In this document: piece by piece, positions 54,932-63,106 of the stretch
How the letters are laid out: each line of letters begins with the position of its first letter
Numbering within the stretch: the first letter of the stretch is position 1
Source: PoT sp049331405
Lineage (GTDB): Bacteria > Planctomycetota > Planctomycetia > Isosphaerales > Isosphaeraceae
DNA: 64,000 nt
Direction of reading: 5' to 3'
NCBI RefSeq assembly: GCF_049331405.1
Contig: NZ_CP186274.1
Location: 1,922,001-1,986,000 of the forward strand
Made by a program: the position numbers and the translations under genes
Notes under the pieces: model-generated
Databases searched by the model: none
What the model was told of the DNA's origin: nothing
The model's input: the letters and a program-made list of their open reading frames with translations, nothing else

Positions 54932-55759
54932 ATGTCGCAGACTCCGAGACATCCGGACCCACGAGAAAACAACGAGGTCGAACCCTTGAGCAAGGATATT
55001 ACGCCGATCCTGGATGGCTGGGAGTATGACCCCGACGACATCCAGGTCCGCATCATCACGGGAAACGACGGCCAGGATAAGATCCAGATGCGAAGCGACC
55101 TGGGCCTGATCCAGCTCGAGGTCACCGGTCGCCCGGACGGTCAGCGCCCGGCCGGCTTCGAGTCCTTGCTGGACGCCTATGAGGCTCGCGCCAAGAACGG
55201 CGACGAATTCACCCTCGACTCCTCGGCCTGCGTCGCCCTGATGCGGGAGGGGCTCCAGTACTATCACCGCTACCTCGCGGCCTTCCACCTCCAGAAGTAC
55301 GACTGGGTCGTCCGCGACACCGCGAGGAACCTCAGGCTCTTCGCATTCGTGATCAAGCATGCGACCCGGCAGCGCGACAAGCTCCAGTTCGACCAGTACC
55401 GCCCCTACGTCACGATGATGAACACGAGGGCTGCGGCGTCGATCGTCCTGGCTCGCCACGAGTACGACCAGGCGCTCTCGCTGGTCGACGGCGGGATCGC
55501 GGCCATCCGCCAGTTCCTCGAGGAATACGACCGGGGCGATCAGGAGGCCGAGTGCATGGAGCTGGGCTTCCTGCTCCGCTGGCGCCGGGAGATCGAGAAC
55601 GACCGCCCGCGAGGCCCCGTCGAGCGGCTCCAGCAGCAGCTCCAGCTCGCCGTCGCGATGGAAGACTACGAGGAGGCCGCCCGCATCCGCGACCAGCTCC
55701 AGCGGCTCCAGGGGGCCGAAGTCGCCGCGGATCAGGGGCCGTCCCTGAGCCTCGATTGA
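54932..55759 (+). CDS. UVR-motif protein
   Basis: The C-terminus carries a UvrB/UvrC (UVR) motif, LQLAVAMEDYEEAARIRDQL, used in UvrB-UvrC contact and in ClpC partner proteins such as McsA. The first 200 residues are unlike either: an N-terminal strand-rich part (DDIQVRIITGNDGQDKIQMR) and a helical middle (LMREGLQYYHRYLAAFHLQK). There is no Cys zinc site, so it is not a normal McsA. It appears to be a planctomycete-specific protein with a borrowed UVR helix pair. The function is unknown. Confidence 0.75.
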   Translation: MSQTPRHPDPRENNEVEPLSKDITPILDGWEYDPDDIQVRIITGNDGQDKIQMRSDLGLIQLEVTGRPDGQRPAGFESLLDAYEARAKNGDEFTLDSSACVALMREGLQYYHRYLAAFHLQKYDWVVRDTARNLRLFAFVIKHATRQRDKLQFDQYRPYVTMMNTRAAASIVLARHEYDQALSLVDGGIAAIRQFLEEYDRGDQEAECMELGFLLRWRREIENDRPRGPVERLQQQLQLAVAMEDYEEAARIRDQLQRLQGAEVAADQGPSLSLD

Positions 55760-55840
55760 CGCCATATTTGCATGATTGTTTTTCGATATGAGAAATCGGC
55801 CGATTCTTGCGGGGCAGGGCCTCGATCGCGCGATTCCGGC

Positions 55841-55869
55841 TTGATTTCGAGGCCTCCGGTGGTTAGATT
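55841..55869 (+). promoter_or_regulatory. Sigma-70-like promoter of the 6S RNA gene
   Basis: TTGATT, a 17-base spacer and TAGATT. Transcription would start near 55876. Confidence 0.55.
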
Positions 55870-55875
55870 ATCCAG

Positions 55876-56056
55876 TGTCCGGTCTAGGCCGGGCTCACCT
55901 CTGCCATGTACGACACGGGGTGTACTTTTGGCGAACCAATGAAAACCCGTTGGGAGCCGATTTACGACCACTGGGCATGTCCCTTCAGGTCCAAGGCACC
56001 CACTTGAACAGCGGGTTCTCAAAAGCACTCTGAACGGCATTGCGGTGGAGGTGTTT
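55876..56056 (+). ncRNA. ssrS: Probable 6S RNA
   Basis: 6S RNA binds the RNA polymerase-sigma-70 holoenzyme and mimics an open promoter. The segment has a closing stem CACCTC (55896-55901) with GAGGTG (56048-56053). Internal patches recall the E. coli RNA, GGGAGCCGATTT (its GAGCCGATATTT) and CACTTGAACAGCGGGTTC (its CACCTTGAACCAAGGGTTC). It sits directly upstream of a 5-formyl-THF cyclo-ligase gene, as ssrS does before ygfA. A good promoter precedes it and a terminator follows. Identification is by pattern and context, not by a covariance search. Confidence 0.65.
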
Positions 56057-56057
56057 T

Positions 56058-56116
56058 AATCGACCCGTCCTCTTCTCGGGAAACCGAGGGGATGACGGGT
56101 CGATTGCTTTTCTTTT
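56058..56116 (+). terminator. Intrinsic terminator after the 6S RNA
   Basis: AATCGACCCGTC pairs with GACGGGTCGATT, enclosing an inner CTCGG/CCGAG stem, followed by GCTTTTCTTTT. Read-through would enter the cyclo-ligase gene. Confidence 0.8.
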
Positions 56117-56148
56117 CCTCTCGCATCCTCCCCCTCGACTTCATCGAC

Positions 56149-56748
56149 ATGACAGACCTCCCCGCAGAGAAGAAGGACCTGCGACGCAGCGTGGTCGATC
56201 GGATCCTCGCCATGCCCCCCGAAGTACGTGCGGGGCAGGAGCGCAGGCTGGTCGGGGCCCTGCCGCAACTCCCCGGCTATCGCGAGGCGGGGACGGTGAT
56301 GCTCTACGCCTCGGCCTTCCCCGAGGAGTTCGACACGAGGCCCTTGCTCGAATCGGCCCTGGCCGAGGGCAAGCGTCTCGTGTGCCCGAGGGTCGATCGC
56401 AAGGCGGGCGTCCTGCGGCTCGCGCTCGTCAAGAGCCTGCGGGATGACCTCGTGCCGGGGATGTTGAAGATCCCCGAGCCCGCGAAACATTGCGAGATCC
56501 TCGAGCCGGGCGAGATCGACTGGATCCTCGTCCCGGGGATTGCATTCGACTCGCAGGGCTATCGGCTCGGCCGCGGGGCAGGGCACTACGACAAGCTCTT
56601 GCCCCAGCTCCGCCCCGAGGCCCCGCGCTGGGCGCTGGCTCTTGAAAGCCAGTGGCTCGAAGCCCTCCCCGTCGAGCCTCACGACGTCCCGCTCGACGGC
56701 GTCGTCTTCCCCGATCGACGCGTGGTCCGTGAACGGACTTCGGCCTGA
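56149..56748 (+). CDS. ygfA: 5-formyltetrahydrofolate cyclo-ligase
   Basis: This enzyme converts 5-formyl-THF to 5,10-methenyl-THF using ATP, recycling a folate storage form. The family motifs are AEKKDLRRSVVDRILAM (basic N-terminal helix), VCPRVDRKAG, IDWILVPGIAFDSQGYRLGR and GAGHYDKLLP. At 199 residues it is standard. ATG 56149 is chosen to start at MTDLPAEKKDL; the upstream in-frame segment overlaps the terminator. It is linked to 6S RNA as in many bacteria. Confidence 0.92.
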   Translation: MTDLPAEKKDLRRSVVDRILAMPPEVRAGQERRLVGALPQLPGYREAGTVMLYASAFPEEFDTRPLLESALAEGKRLVCPRVDRKAGVLRLALVKSLRDDLVPGMLKIPEPAKHCEILEPGEIDWILVPGIAFDSQGYRLGRGAGHYDKLLPQLRPEAPRWALALESQWLEALPVEPHDVPLDGVVFPDRRVVRERTSA

Positions 56749-56814
56749 GAGACAATCAACTGTCGGCTCACTTCATGTCTCGCGGTCACAAAAACCTGGA
56801 AACGAACCACGTTT

Positions 56815-58767
56815 TCAGATCTTCGAGGCTTTGATGCGCCTCGAGAGCGACGACGTGGCGACGAGGAGCCCGACGCCGAGGGCGTGGAAGACGATCCCCG
56901 CCGGCAACCCCTTCGGCCTGATCTCGAGGACGAGCCGGCCCTTGTCGTCGGCCATCGCGTCGAACGGCCTGTTCCACTCGGCGCATCGCCAGTCGCGGTA
57001 CGGCTCCTGGCCGTTGACCGTCCACCACGAGCCGGGGTTGATGTTGAGGTGGACCTCCGCGTTCGGCTCGGTCCGGAAGACGATCCGATTGGGGCTCCAC
57101 GACTCCGGCACGAGCGTCTTCTCGCCCGCCCAGGCTTCTCCCTTGTACTGCGGGTGTCCCACCCAGAGCCGGGCCGTCGGCAGGTTGCGGTCGTAGCCGA
57201 GCAGGGCTTCATGCGCGCGGACGACCCCATAGCCCCTCATCACGGCCGGGTAAGCGAGTGTGTCCTGGACGTTGACCACCGACCCCGTCTCGGGCCCCGG
57301 GAAACGATCCTCGGTGGGCGGGATCCGGAGTGAGACGGGGAGGATCTGATGGCCGTACGAGACGAAGTCGGCCGCGATGAGTAGCACGAAGACGACCGAC
57401 AGGATCCGATGCAGTAGATGCCCATCGCGTCGCCAGGTGGCGATCAGCCCCGCGACCGAGAGCCCCACGCCGAGCATCTCCATGATCCGCCAGCGCGAGA
57501 CGACGTGCATCGTGCTGAAAACCGGCAATTGCGAGAGCCAGTAGCTCGCCTGATGCGGTTGCACCGCGCCGAAGGTGAGCCAGAAGCAGATGAGCGTCAG
57601 CGTATGCCACCAGCGCCAGCCCTGGAACATGCTGGCGACGGCCAGCAGCACCACCAAGGGCCCGATATAGCAGGCCGACTCCCAGAAATAAGGGCTCGTC
57701 ATCGTCCCCACCACCGAGGCGTCGGGCCGGAGCAGAAACCATCGCACCGCGCTGATGGGGTCGAGTTGCAGCATCGACTGCCATTCTCGGGGATAGTCGA
57801 GCATGACGAGCCCCGTCGTGGCGATTCGCCAGCCGGCCAGGGCGAGGATCACGCCGAGCCCCCCCAGCGAGTTGACCGCGAACGTCACGAGACGATCCCG
57901 AGGCTGCACCCGCAAGGCCCGCACCCAGACGAACGAGGACACGATGATGCCGTAAAGGCTGGGGTACTGGATCCCGCTCACGAGGTCGAAGGCGACCCAG
58001 AACCCGAGCGCCAGGCCGTTGGAAAACTTCCCGCCGACTCGGCCGGCGAAATAGATCATCCAGGGGGTCGAGCAGTAGCTCATCGGGATGTAATAGCCGG
58101 CGACCGCGTAGACGAGGACGCAGCCATTCATCCCGTAGATCAGGGCCGCCGCCGCGGCCGCCCAGGGCTCCCGGAGCCAGTGCCAGGCCAGGCGCCTCGC
58201 CCCCTCGACGGCGATCATCAGGCTCAGGACGGCCGCGAGGCGAAGCCCGACCCCCGTGCCGAACGCGAGGACGAGCGGCGTCGCCAGCGAGACCACGCCG
58301 CACTCGGGCTCGGACGCGAGCGGGAACCCGCCGCGGACCCAGGGGTTCCACCAGGGGAACTGGTGCCATCGCAGGATGATCCGGCGCACGGCCTCGAACA
58401 TCTTGAAGAAGTGGTCCCAGTCGCCGAATCCCAAAGAGTCGGGGTTACGCAGCAGGGTCCAGGCGAAAGACGCCGGCGCGAGCTGCAAGGCCCAGGGGAG
58501 CCACCACGATCGCTCATCCTTCGCCGACGGATCCGGGTCGGGCTCGGGCCAGTGGTCGTTCGGCCTGACCGTCAGGAGCCGGGCGAGGAAGGCCGCGATG
58601 ATCGCGAAGAAGATCGTCTGCCCCATCTTCTTGCGATACCACCAGGGGATCGCCATGAAATAGTCGAGGGCCAGCGGCACGACAACCAGGGCGAGGGCCG
58701 CTGCGCCCGCGACGGCGAAGAGCCATCGGGTGCGCCTGAAGAATTGCAGGGCGTTCGCCGTCGACAT
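56815..58767 (-). CDS. Large polytopic membrane protein, YfhO/GT-C-like
   Basis: The 650-residue protein has about a dozen hydrophobic helices and a C-terminal soluble part with FRTEPNAEVHLNINPGSWWT. Between the early helices is a loop with LGFGDWDHFFKMFEAVRRII and WWNPWVRGGFPLASEPECGV; acidic residues there are typical of GT-C lipid-linked glycosyltransferases of the YfhO type. The exact donor and acceptor are unknown. It is divergent from another GT-C-like gene at 58975, so the pair may serve surface-glycan assembly. Confidence 0.7.
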   Translation of the reverse strand: MSTANALQFFRRTRWLFAVAGAAALALVVVPLALDYFMAIPWWYRKKMGQTIFFAIIAAFLARLLTVRPNDHWPEPDPDPSAKDERSWWLPWALQLAPASFAWTLLRNPDSLGFGDWDHFFKMFEAVRRIILRWHQFPWWNPWVRGGFPLASEPECGVVSLATPLVLAFGTGVGLRLAAVLSLMIAVEGARRLAWHWLREPWAAAAAALIYGMNGCVLVYAVAGYYIPMSYCSTPWMIYFAGRVGGKFSNGLALGFWVAFDLVSGIQYPSLYGIIVSSFVWVRALRVQPRDRLVTFAVNSLGGLGVILALAGWRIATTGLVMLDYPREWQSMLQLDPISAVRWFLLRPDASVVGTMTSPYFWESACYIGPLVVLLAVASMFQGWRWWHTLTLICFWLTFGAVQPHQASYWLSQLPVFSTMHVVSRWRIMEMLGVGLSVAGLIATWRRDGHLLHRILSVVFVLLIAADFVSYGHQILPVSLRIPPTEDRFPGPETGSVVNVQDTLAYPAVMRGYGVVRAHEALLGYDRNLPTARLWVGHPQYKGEAWAGEKTLVPESWSPNRIVFRTEPNAEVHLNINPGSWWTVNGQEPYRDWRCAEWNRPFDAMADDKGRLVLEIRPKGLPAGIVFHALGVGLLVATSSLSRRIKASKI

Positions 58768-58974
58768 GGTTTTTGGGATCTCGCACCGAGGGATCGGGGC
58801 CTTCAGGAGGGAGATATTGTCACGAGTCTCACCTCTCGCCGCCAGGGTGGCGCTCGCCGATCCCTTTGCGGGGGGTCGGTCGCCTGGGTATGGTGGTGGT
58901 TCCGTGGCATGAGGCCGGGGCAACGGCCCGTTGCGCTGTTTTCGGGTCGAGACTTCGAGAGATCCTGAAACCAT

Positions 58975-60510
58975 ATGAAGATCGTAAAACGGGTGGTCCT
59001 GGGCCTGCTGCTCGCGACGGCCGCGACCCGGATGTTGCTCTATTTTTGCTATGCCCTCGACATCACCATCCCTTATGAGGCTTTCCACCTCGAGTCGAAG
59101 ATGATCTTGCTCGCCTACCGGGTGCAGGCCGGCGACACGCTCTATCCCGACTGGCAGCATTACCCGCACGTCGCCAACTTCTTCGGCCCGGTCTACTTCG
59201 TGGTGGTCGGCCTGATCGGCCGGCTCGTCCACGCCGACCTGACGGGGCTCGTCGTCATCGGCCGTGCGGTCACCTTCTCCGCGGCGCTCATCACAACGAT
59301 GCTTATCGCCATCTACGTGAAGCGGACCTGCGGCTGGTGGGCGGCGGTCGCCGCCGGCATGGTGACCCTCGGGGTCAGCCCGCTCTACGGATTCTCGGTC
59401 ATGGCCAGGGCCGACCTCCTCGCCGAAACTATCGGCACGGCCGGGTTCCTGCTCGCGATCCAGAAGGGGCCGAGGCTGAGGTACTTGGGTTGCGTCGTCC
59501 TCGCCCTGGCGGTGCTGACGAAGCAGACATCCGCCGTCTTCATGCTCGGCGCCGCACTGGCCCATTTCTTCGACGGCGCGAGGCGCGAGGCGTTGACCGT
59601 CTTCGTCACGACCTCGGCGCTCGTCGTCCTCGCGATCGTACTGATCACGGCCCTGCGCGAGCCGAGGTTCGCGACCGACTTCCTCGGCGAGGGGAAGACC
59701 CCCTGGCTCTTCCCCGCCTGGCTCCAGCAGTTCAAGCGGATCCTCGTCGCCGCGCCCGACCTGCTGGCGATCCCCTTCATGGCCCTCCTGCTGGTCAGGC
59801 TGCGCGGCGGGCGGGAGCCGGCCTTGCTCGGCCTGACCCTGGTGGTGGCGACGTCGTGCCTCGTCCTCTCGGCCAAGCGAGGCGCCGACCTCAACTACTA
59901 CCTCAACCTGCGCGTGTGCGAGGGCTTGGCGATGGGCATCCTCTGCAAGTACGCGCTGACCGCCACGGCGACCAAGTGGGACCTCAGCCTGTCGAACCTG
60001 GGGGTCCTGGTCGCGGCGGGCTGCCTGGTCCCCGGTACCGCCTTCGCGGTGATCCCGGCCCACTCGGCCTGGCAGAAGTACGAGTTCCGCAGAACCAGCT
60101 CGTTCCGTTCGCTCGTCCGGACCCACGACCGCCTCTTCGAGATGGCCGAGAACCCCAAGATCCGTTTGCTCACCGACTCCGGCCTGATCGATCTCCACCA
60201 GAGGGAACGCGCGGCGTTCGGCGACCAGTGGCTCTTCCGGATGCTTGTCGAGACGGGGCGGATCGAGCCGACGAAGATGAAGGAATGGATCGAGGCCGAG
60301 GATTACGACATCATCGTGACCACCAGCGACCTCCTCCTCCCCGGCTACAAGACCTACGAGTTCGGCCTGCCGATGGTCCTGGTCGAGAGCATCAAGAAAC
60401 ACTATGTGTCGGCTGGCACGCTCAATAGCTTCTTCATCTACAACCGGAAAGGGGCCGCCCGAGCCTCGCTCCCGAATGGGATCGGCTCGACGGCCCCTCG
60501 CGTCCCCTGA
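58975..60510 (+). CDS. Polytopic membrane protein, GT-C glycosyltransferase-like
   Basis: The 511-residue protein has about ten hydrophobic segments. The first luminal loop contains ITIPYEAFHLESKMILLAYR and GDTLYPDWQHYPHVANFFGP, in the position where PMT/ArnT-like enzymes carry catalytic acidic residues. A further conserved-looking block is ARADLLAETIGTAGFLL. The C-terminal soluble tail (about 385-511) is acidic and ends in a polar region. The substrate is not known. It faces the YfhO-like gene across a 207-base divergent promoter region. Confidence 0.7.
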   Translation: MKIVKRVVLGLLLATAATRMLLYFCYALDITIPYEAFHLESKMILLAYRVQAGDTLYPDWQHYPHVANFFGPVYFVVVGLIGRLVHADLTGLVVIGRAVTFSAALITTMLIAIYVKRTCGWWAAVAAGMVTLGVSPLYGFSVMARADLLAETIGTAGFLLAIQKGPRLRYLGCVVLALAVLTKQTSAVFMLGAALAHFFDGARREALTVFVTTSALVVLAIVLITALREPRFATDFLGEGKTPWLFPAWLQQFKRILVAAPDLLAIPFMALLLVRLRGGREPALLGLTLVVATSCLVLSAKRGADLNYYLNLRVCEGLAMGILCKYALTATATKWDLSLSNLGVLVAAGCLVPGTAFAVIPAHSAWQKYEFRRTSSFRSLVRTHDRLFEMAENPKIRLLTDSGLIDLHQRERAAFGDQWLFRMLVETGRIEPTKMKEWIEAEDYDIIVTTSDLLLPGYKTYEFGLPMVLVESIKKHYVSAGTLNSFFIYNRKGAARASLPNGIGSTAPRVP

Positions 60511-60528
60511 TCGCTTCGTGTTCAGGCT

Positions 60529-61749
60529 TTACTTCGATTCGAGCGTGACCTTGGGGGGATGGGCGAAGCCTTCGAAGGCCTCGGCGAGATGGGCCGAGGC
60601 CGTCTCCCCTTCGTGCAGGATCACCCGGTAGCGGAAGGTCACCGACTGCCCGCGCGGCAGGACATACTCTCCCGTCTGCTCCTTGCCGAAGTCGTGCCAG
60701 CCGAACGGGTTGGCGGCGAAGAGGCCGTAGGTCCGGACGTGCCAGGTGGTCGGGTATCGGAAGCTCGACGGGTGGTTCAGGATGGCGATCCCGACCGTCT
60801 TGCCCTCGACCGGCCCGACGTAGTCGACCCAGGGGGACGGCTTGCCCCAGGCCTTGTCATCGACAAGCCCCTCGGCGTTGGTGATCTTGCCCCCCTTCTT
60901 GCGGGTCACGTCCATACTCGAGGCGACCCGGACGCCGAACATCCCCTCCTTGGTGTCGCCGAACGTCACGTCACCTTGCGACGCATGAATCGTGATCGCG
61001 AAGTCGATGATCCGGTTCGCGCCGGTGTCGAAGAAGCTGATGACGCGCTCGTCATCGCAGACCTTCTTCCCGTCGGGCCCGAGCCAGTCGTCGGTCGTCC
61101 GGATCAAGGCGACCGCGGCGCCGGCCACCTCGGGCTTGCGGCTGGTCTCCTTGATCGTGCCGTGCCCCTTGTTCTCCGACCAGAAGTCGACGCCGTTGAC
61201 CTTGCCGTGGGTGAACCAGAACGAGCGTTGATGGGGGTGGTCCTTGTCCTCGCCGTCAATCATCCTCATCGGGTACGACCGCGTGTACTCCGATCCGTTC
61301 GGCCCGAGGATCGGGAAGAGGAAGGGCTTGGCCCCCTCGTCGTTCCGGTACGTGGTGAAGGGCTTCCCCTTGAAATCGAACGAGACGTTCGTCCCCTCCC
61401 GACGGAGCCCGAACCCTTCGGGGCCGACGGCCTTCTTCGGGGCAGGGTAGAGGGTGAAGATCTCGCTCGCCTGCGCGGGGATATGATCAAAGACCAGGGC
61501 GAGGCGGAGCCCCTGGTTGTCCTCGAAGACTTGCGCCGGGCCGGCCAACTCTCCCGAGGCTGTACGCAACGTGTAGTCGCCGACCGGGATCGAGGCGGGG
61601 GCGGCGACGACGACGGGGGTCGCCTTCAACTCGGCGCCTTGCCCCTCGACCTTGAGTCTCCAGGTCTGCGCGAAGGCCGGGCTCGTTGCGAGGCCGATCA
61701 GGCCCCAGGCGAGGAGGCATGTCGCTCGTTTCGGCAGCGGGGCGGTCAT
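60529..61749 (-). CDS. Exported DUF6807 (PmoA-like) protein
   Basis: A signal peptide (ATCLLAWGLIGLATSPAFAQ) is followed by about 380 residues matching the DUF6807 family, often labelled PmoA although unrelated to methane monooxygenase. Landmarks are DHPHQRSFWFTHGKVNGVDF, LNHPSSFRYPTTWHVRTYGL and FAANPFGWHDF. These proteins are frequent in planctomycetes and probably act on or bind carbohydrates in the periplasm; the activity is not established. ATG 61749 is chosen to begin at the signal peptide. It is convergent with the GT-C-like gene, 18 bases away. Confidence 0.82.
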   Translation of the reverse strand: MTAPLPKRATCLLAWGLIGLATSPAFAQTWRLKVEGQGAELKATPVVVAAPASIPVGDYTLRTASGELAGPAQVFEDNQGLRLALVFDHIPAQASEIFTLYPAPKKAVGPEGFGLRREGTNVSFDFKGKPFTTYRNDEGAKPFLFPILGPNGSEYTRSYPMRMIDGEDKDHPHQRSFWFTHGKVNGVDFWSENKGHGTIKETSRKPEVAGAAVALIRTTDDWLGPDGKKVCDDERVISFFDTGANRIIDFAITIHASQGDVTFGDTKEGMFGVRVASSMDVTRKKGGKITNAEGLVDDKAWGKPSPWVDYVGPVEGKTVGIAILNHPSSFRYPTTWHVRTYGLFAANPFGWHDFGKEQTGEYVLPRGQSVTFRYRVILHEGETASAHLAEAFEGFAHPPKVTLESK

Positions 61750-62140
61750 GGCGTTCTCCAAGAAACAGCGGGCAAGGGCGGGGATGAGGCGGGGCGGGAG
61801 TGATCGAGACACGTCCCGATCGATCAGCTAACGTCGTAATTCACCCGCGCCGCGGTTTCAAGGGTGCAGCCGTCGCCCGGATCTCGACTTCGAAGCGCAT
61901 CGGTTTTGCGTTGAAGAGTCAAATCATCGTGTTTATACTACCGAGTGACAGCGATCTGAAAGCGCGATGGTTGAGAATCGGCCTTGACGTTCTGCGGCTC
62001 GACGAATCTGCGGGGCGGAGATCTTCACCTTGGTCGTTGCCCTTCTAGGTCGGCTCGAATGATGCTCGAGGTCTGCCCCATCTCGTTGGGTCTGTCTGTT
62101 CGCGTTGATGCGGGGGAGAGCCTGATCCAGGCGGATTGCG
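61750..62140. other. Promoter and leader region of the RRM gene
   Basis: The 391-base region contains a good promoter at 61911 and a predicted leader of about 190 nt, with no open frame worth calling. Confidence 0.5.
61911..61939 (+). promoter_or_regulatory. Sigma-70-like promoter of the RRM gene
   Basis: TTGAAG, a 17-base spacer and TATACT. The inferred start near 61946 leaves a leader of about 195 nt before the ATG at 62141. Confidence 0.6.
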
Positions 62141-62536
62141 ATGGCGAAACGGCTTTATGTGGGTAATCTGAGCTACCAGGCCACGTCGGAAGATCTTCAA
62201 GAGCTCTTCGAACAGTTCGGCCAGGTGAGCTCGGCTCAGGTACTGATCGATCGCGAGACGGGGCGAAGCCGCGGCTTCGGCTTTGTCGAGATGGACAACG
62301 ACTCGGAAGCCGAAGCGGCGATCGAGCAACTCGACGGCAACGACCACCAGGGGCGTCGCCTGACGGTCAACGAGGCTCGTCCCAGGACCCCGGGTGGCGG
62401 CGGCGGCGGCGGTGGCGGTGGCCGTGGGGGCTACGGCGGCGGCGGATATGGTGGCGGTGGCGGCGGTCGTGGAGGCTACGGCGGCGGCGGTGGATATGGT
62501 GGCGGTGGCGGCGGCTACGGCGACAGCAACTACTGA
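62141..62536 (+). CDS. Glycine-rich RRM RNA-binding protein
   Basis: One RNA-recognition motif (residues 1-82) has RNP2 LYVGNL and RNP1 RGFGFVEM, so RNA binding through the aromatic residues is expected. A Gly-rich tail follows, with Arg and Tyr (GGRGGYGGGG repeats) and a DSNY end. Similar proteins in cyanobacteria and planctomycetes are cold-induced RNA chaperones; the long leader would fit such control. The tail is a candidate for phase separation, an inference from composition. It is monocistronic. Confidence 0.9.
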   Translation: MAKRLYVGNLSYQATSEDLQELFEQFGQVSSAQVLIDRETGRSRGFGFVEMDNDSEAEAAIEQLDGNDHQGRRLTVNEARPRTPGGGGGGGGGGRGGYGGGGYGGGGGGRGGYGGGGGYGGGGGGYGDSNY

Positions 62537-62700
62537 TCCCGGCTCCCCCTGTCCGGCAACGCCAACCCATCCGAAAATGAAGAGTTGAGAGCGGCCCTGT
62601 TCGAGGAGACCGCGCAGGGTCGTCGTCTCGACCTCGGATCCTTGAATCCAAACAGTCCGAGAGTGGCCCGACGCCCCTCGTCCCTTCAAGGATCACCCCG

Positions 62701-62961
62701 ATGAGCGACGCGAACGCGGCCTCGACCGACCTCCGCGAGAAGGTCGAGGCCGCCCTCGAAGAGCATGTCCGCCCCGAGCTTCGCGCCGACGGCGGCGACG
62801 TCGAGTTCCTCGGCATCGACGAGGGAGACATCGTCCAGGTCCGGCTCCTCGGCACCTGCCAGGGCTGTTCCCCGTCGATCGTTTACACGATCACCATGGC
62901 GATCGAAGCGGCCCTCAAGGCTCACGTCCCCGAGGTCCGCCTGGTCGAGGCCTTGCCCTGA
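62701..62961 (+). CDS. NifU-like Fe-S scaffold protein
   Basis: This 86-residue protein is a single NifU C-terminal (Nfu) domain. The Fe-S cluster site is GTCQGCSPS (CxxC), in the usual place after EFLGIDEGDIVQVRLLG. It would assemble or carry a 4Fe-4S cluster for target enzymes; the HemW protein encoded just downstream needs such a cluster. The gene lies 165 bases after the RRM gene and 146 bases before hemW, same strand. Confidence 0.9.
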   Translation: MSDANAASTDLREKVEAALEEHVRPELRADGGDVEFLGIDEGDIVQVRLLGTCQGCSPSIVYTITMAIEAALKAHVPEVRLVEALP

Positions 62962-63106
62962 TCGGCCGACTTCCGCGAAAATAGAGAGGCTACAGCGGGC
63001 GTCGATCTCGCCTTGTCGCGATCCTCGTCCCTTCGTTCGTGGTTTCGTCCCTCGGCGCCAAACCAACGCGCCTCGAGCCTCCTTGAATTGAGCGGGTGAC
63101 CTGGCC

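Noticed and set aside
58768..60402. N-terminal extension of the YfhO-like gene to 1195 residues
   Set aside because: The extension is Arg/Asp/His-rich shadow sequence antisense to the GT-C-like gene at 58975; translation clearly begins at 58767 with MSTANALQFF.
62394..62588. Ala/Val-rich frame inside the RRM gene
   Set aside because: It arises from the repetitive glycine codons read in another frame.
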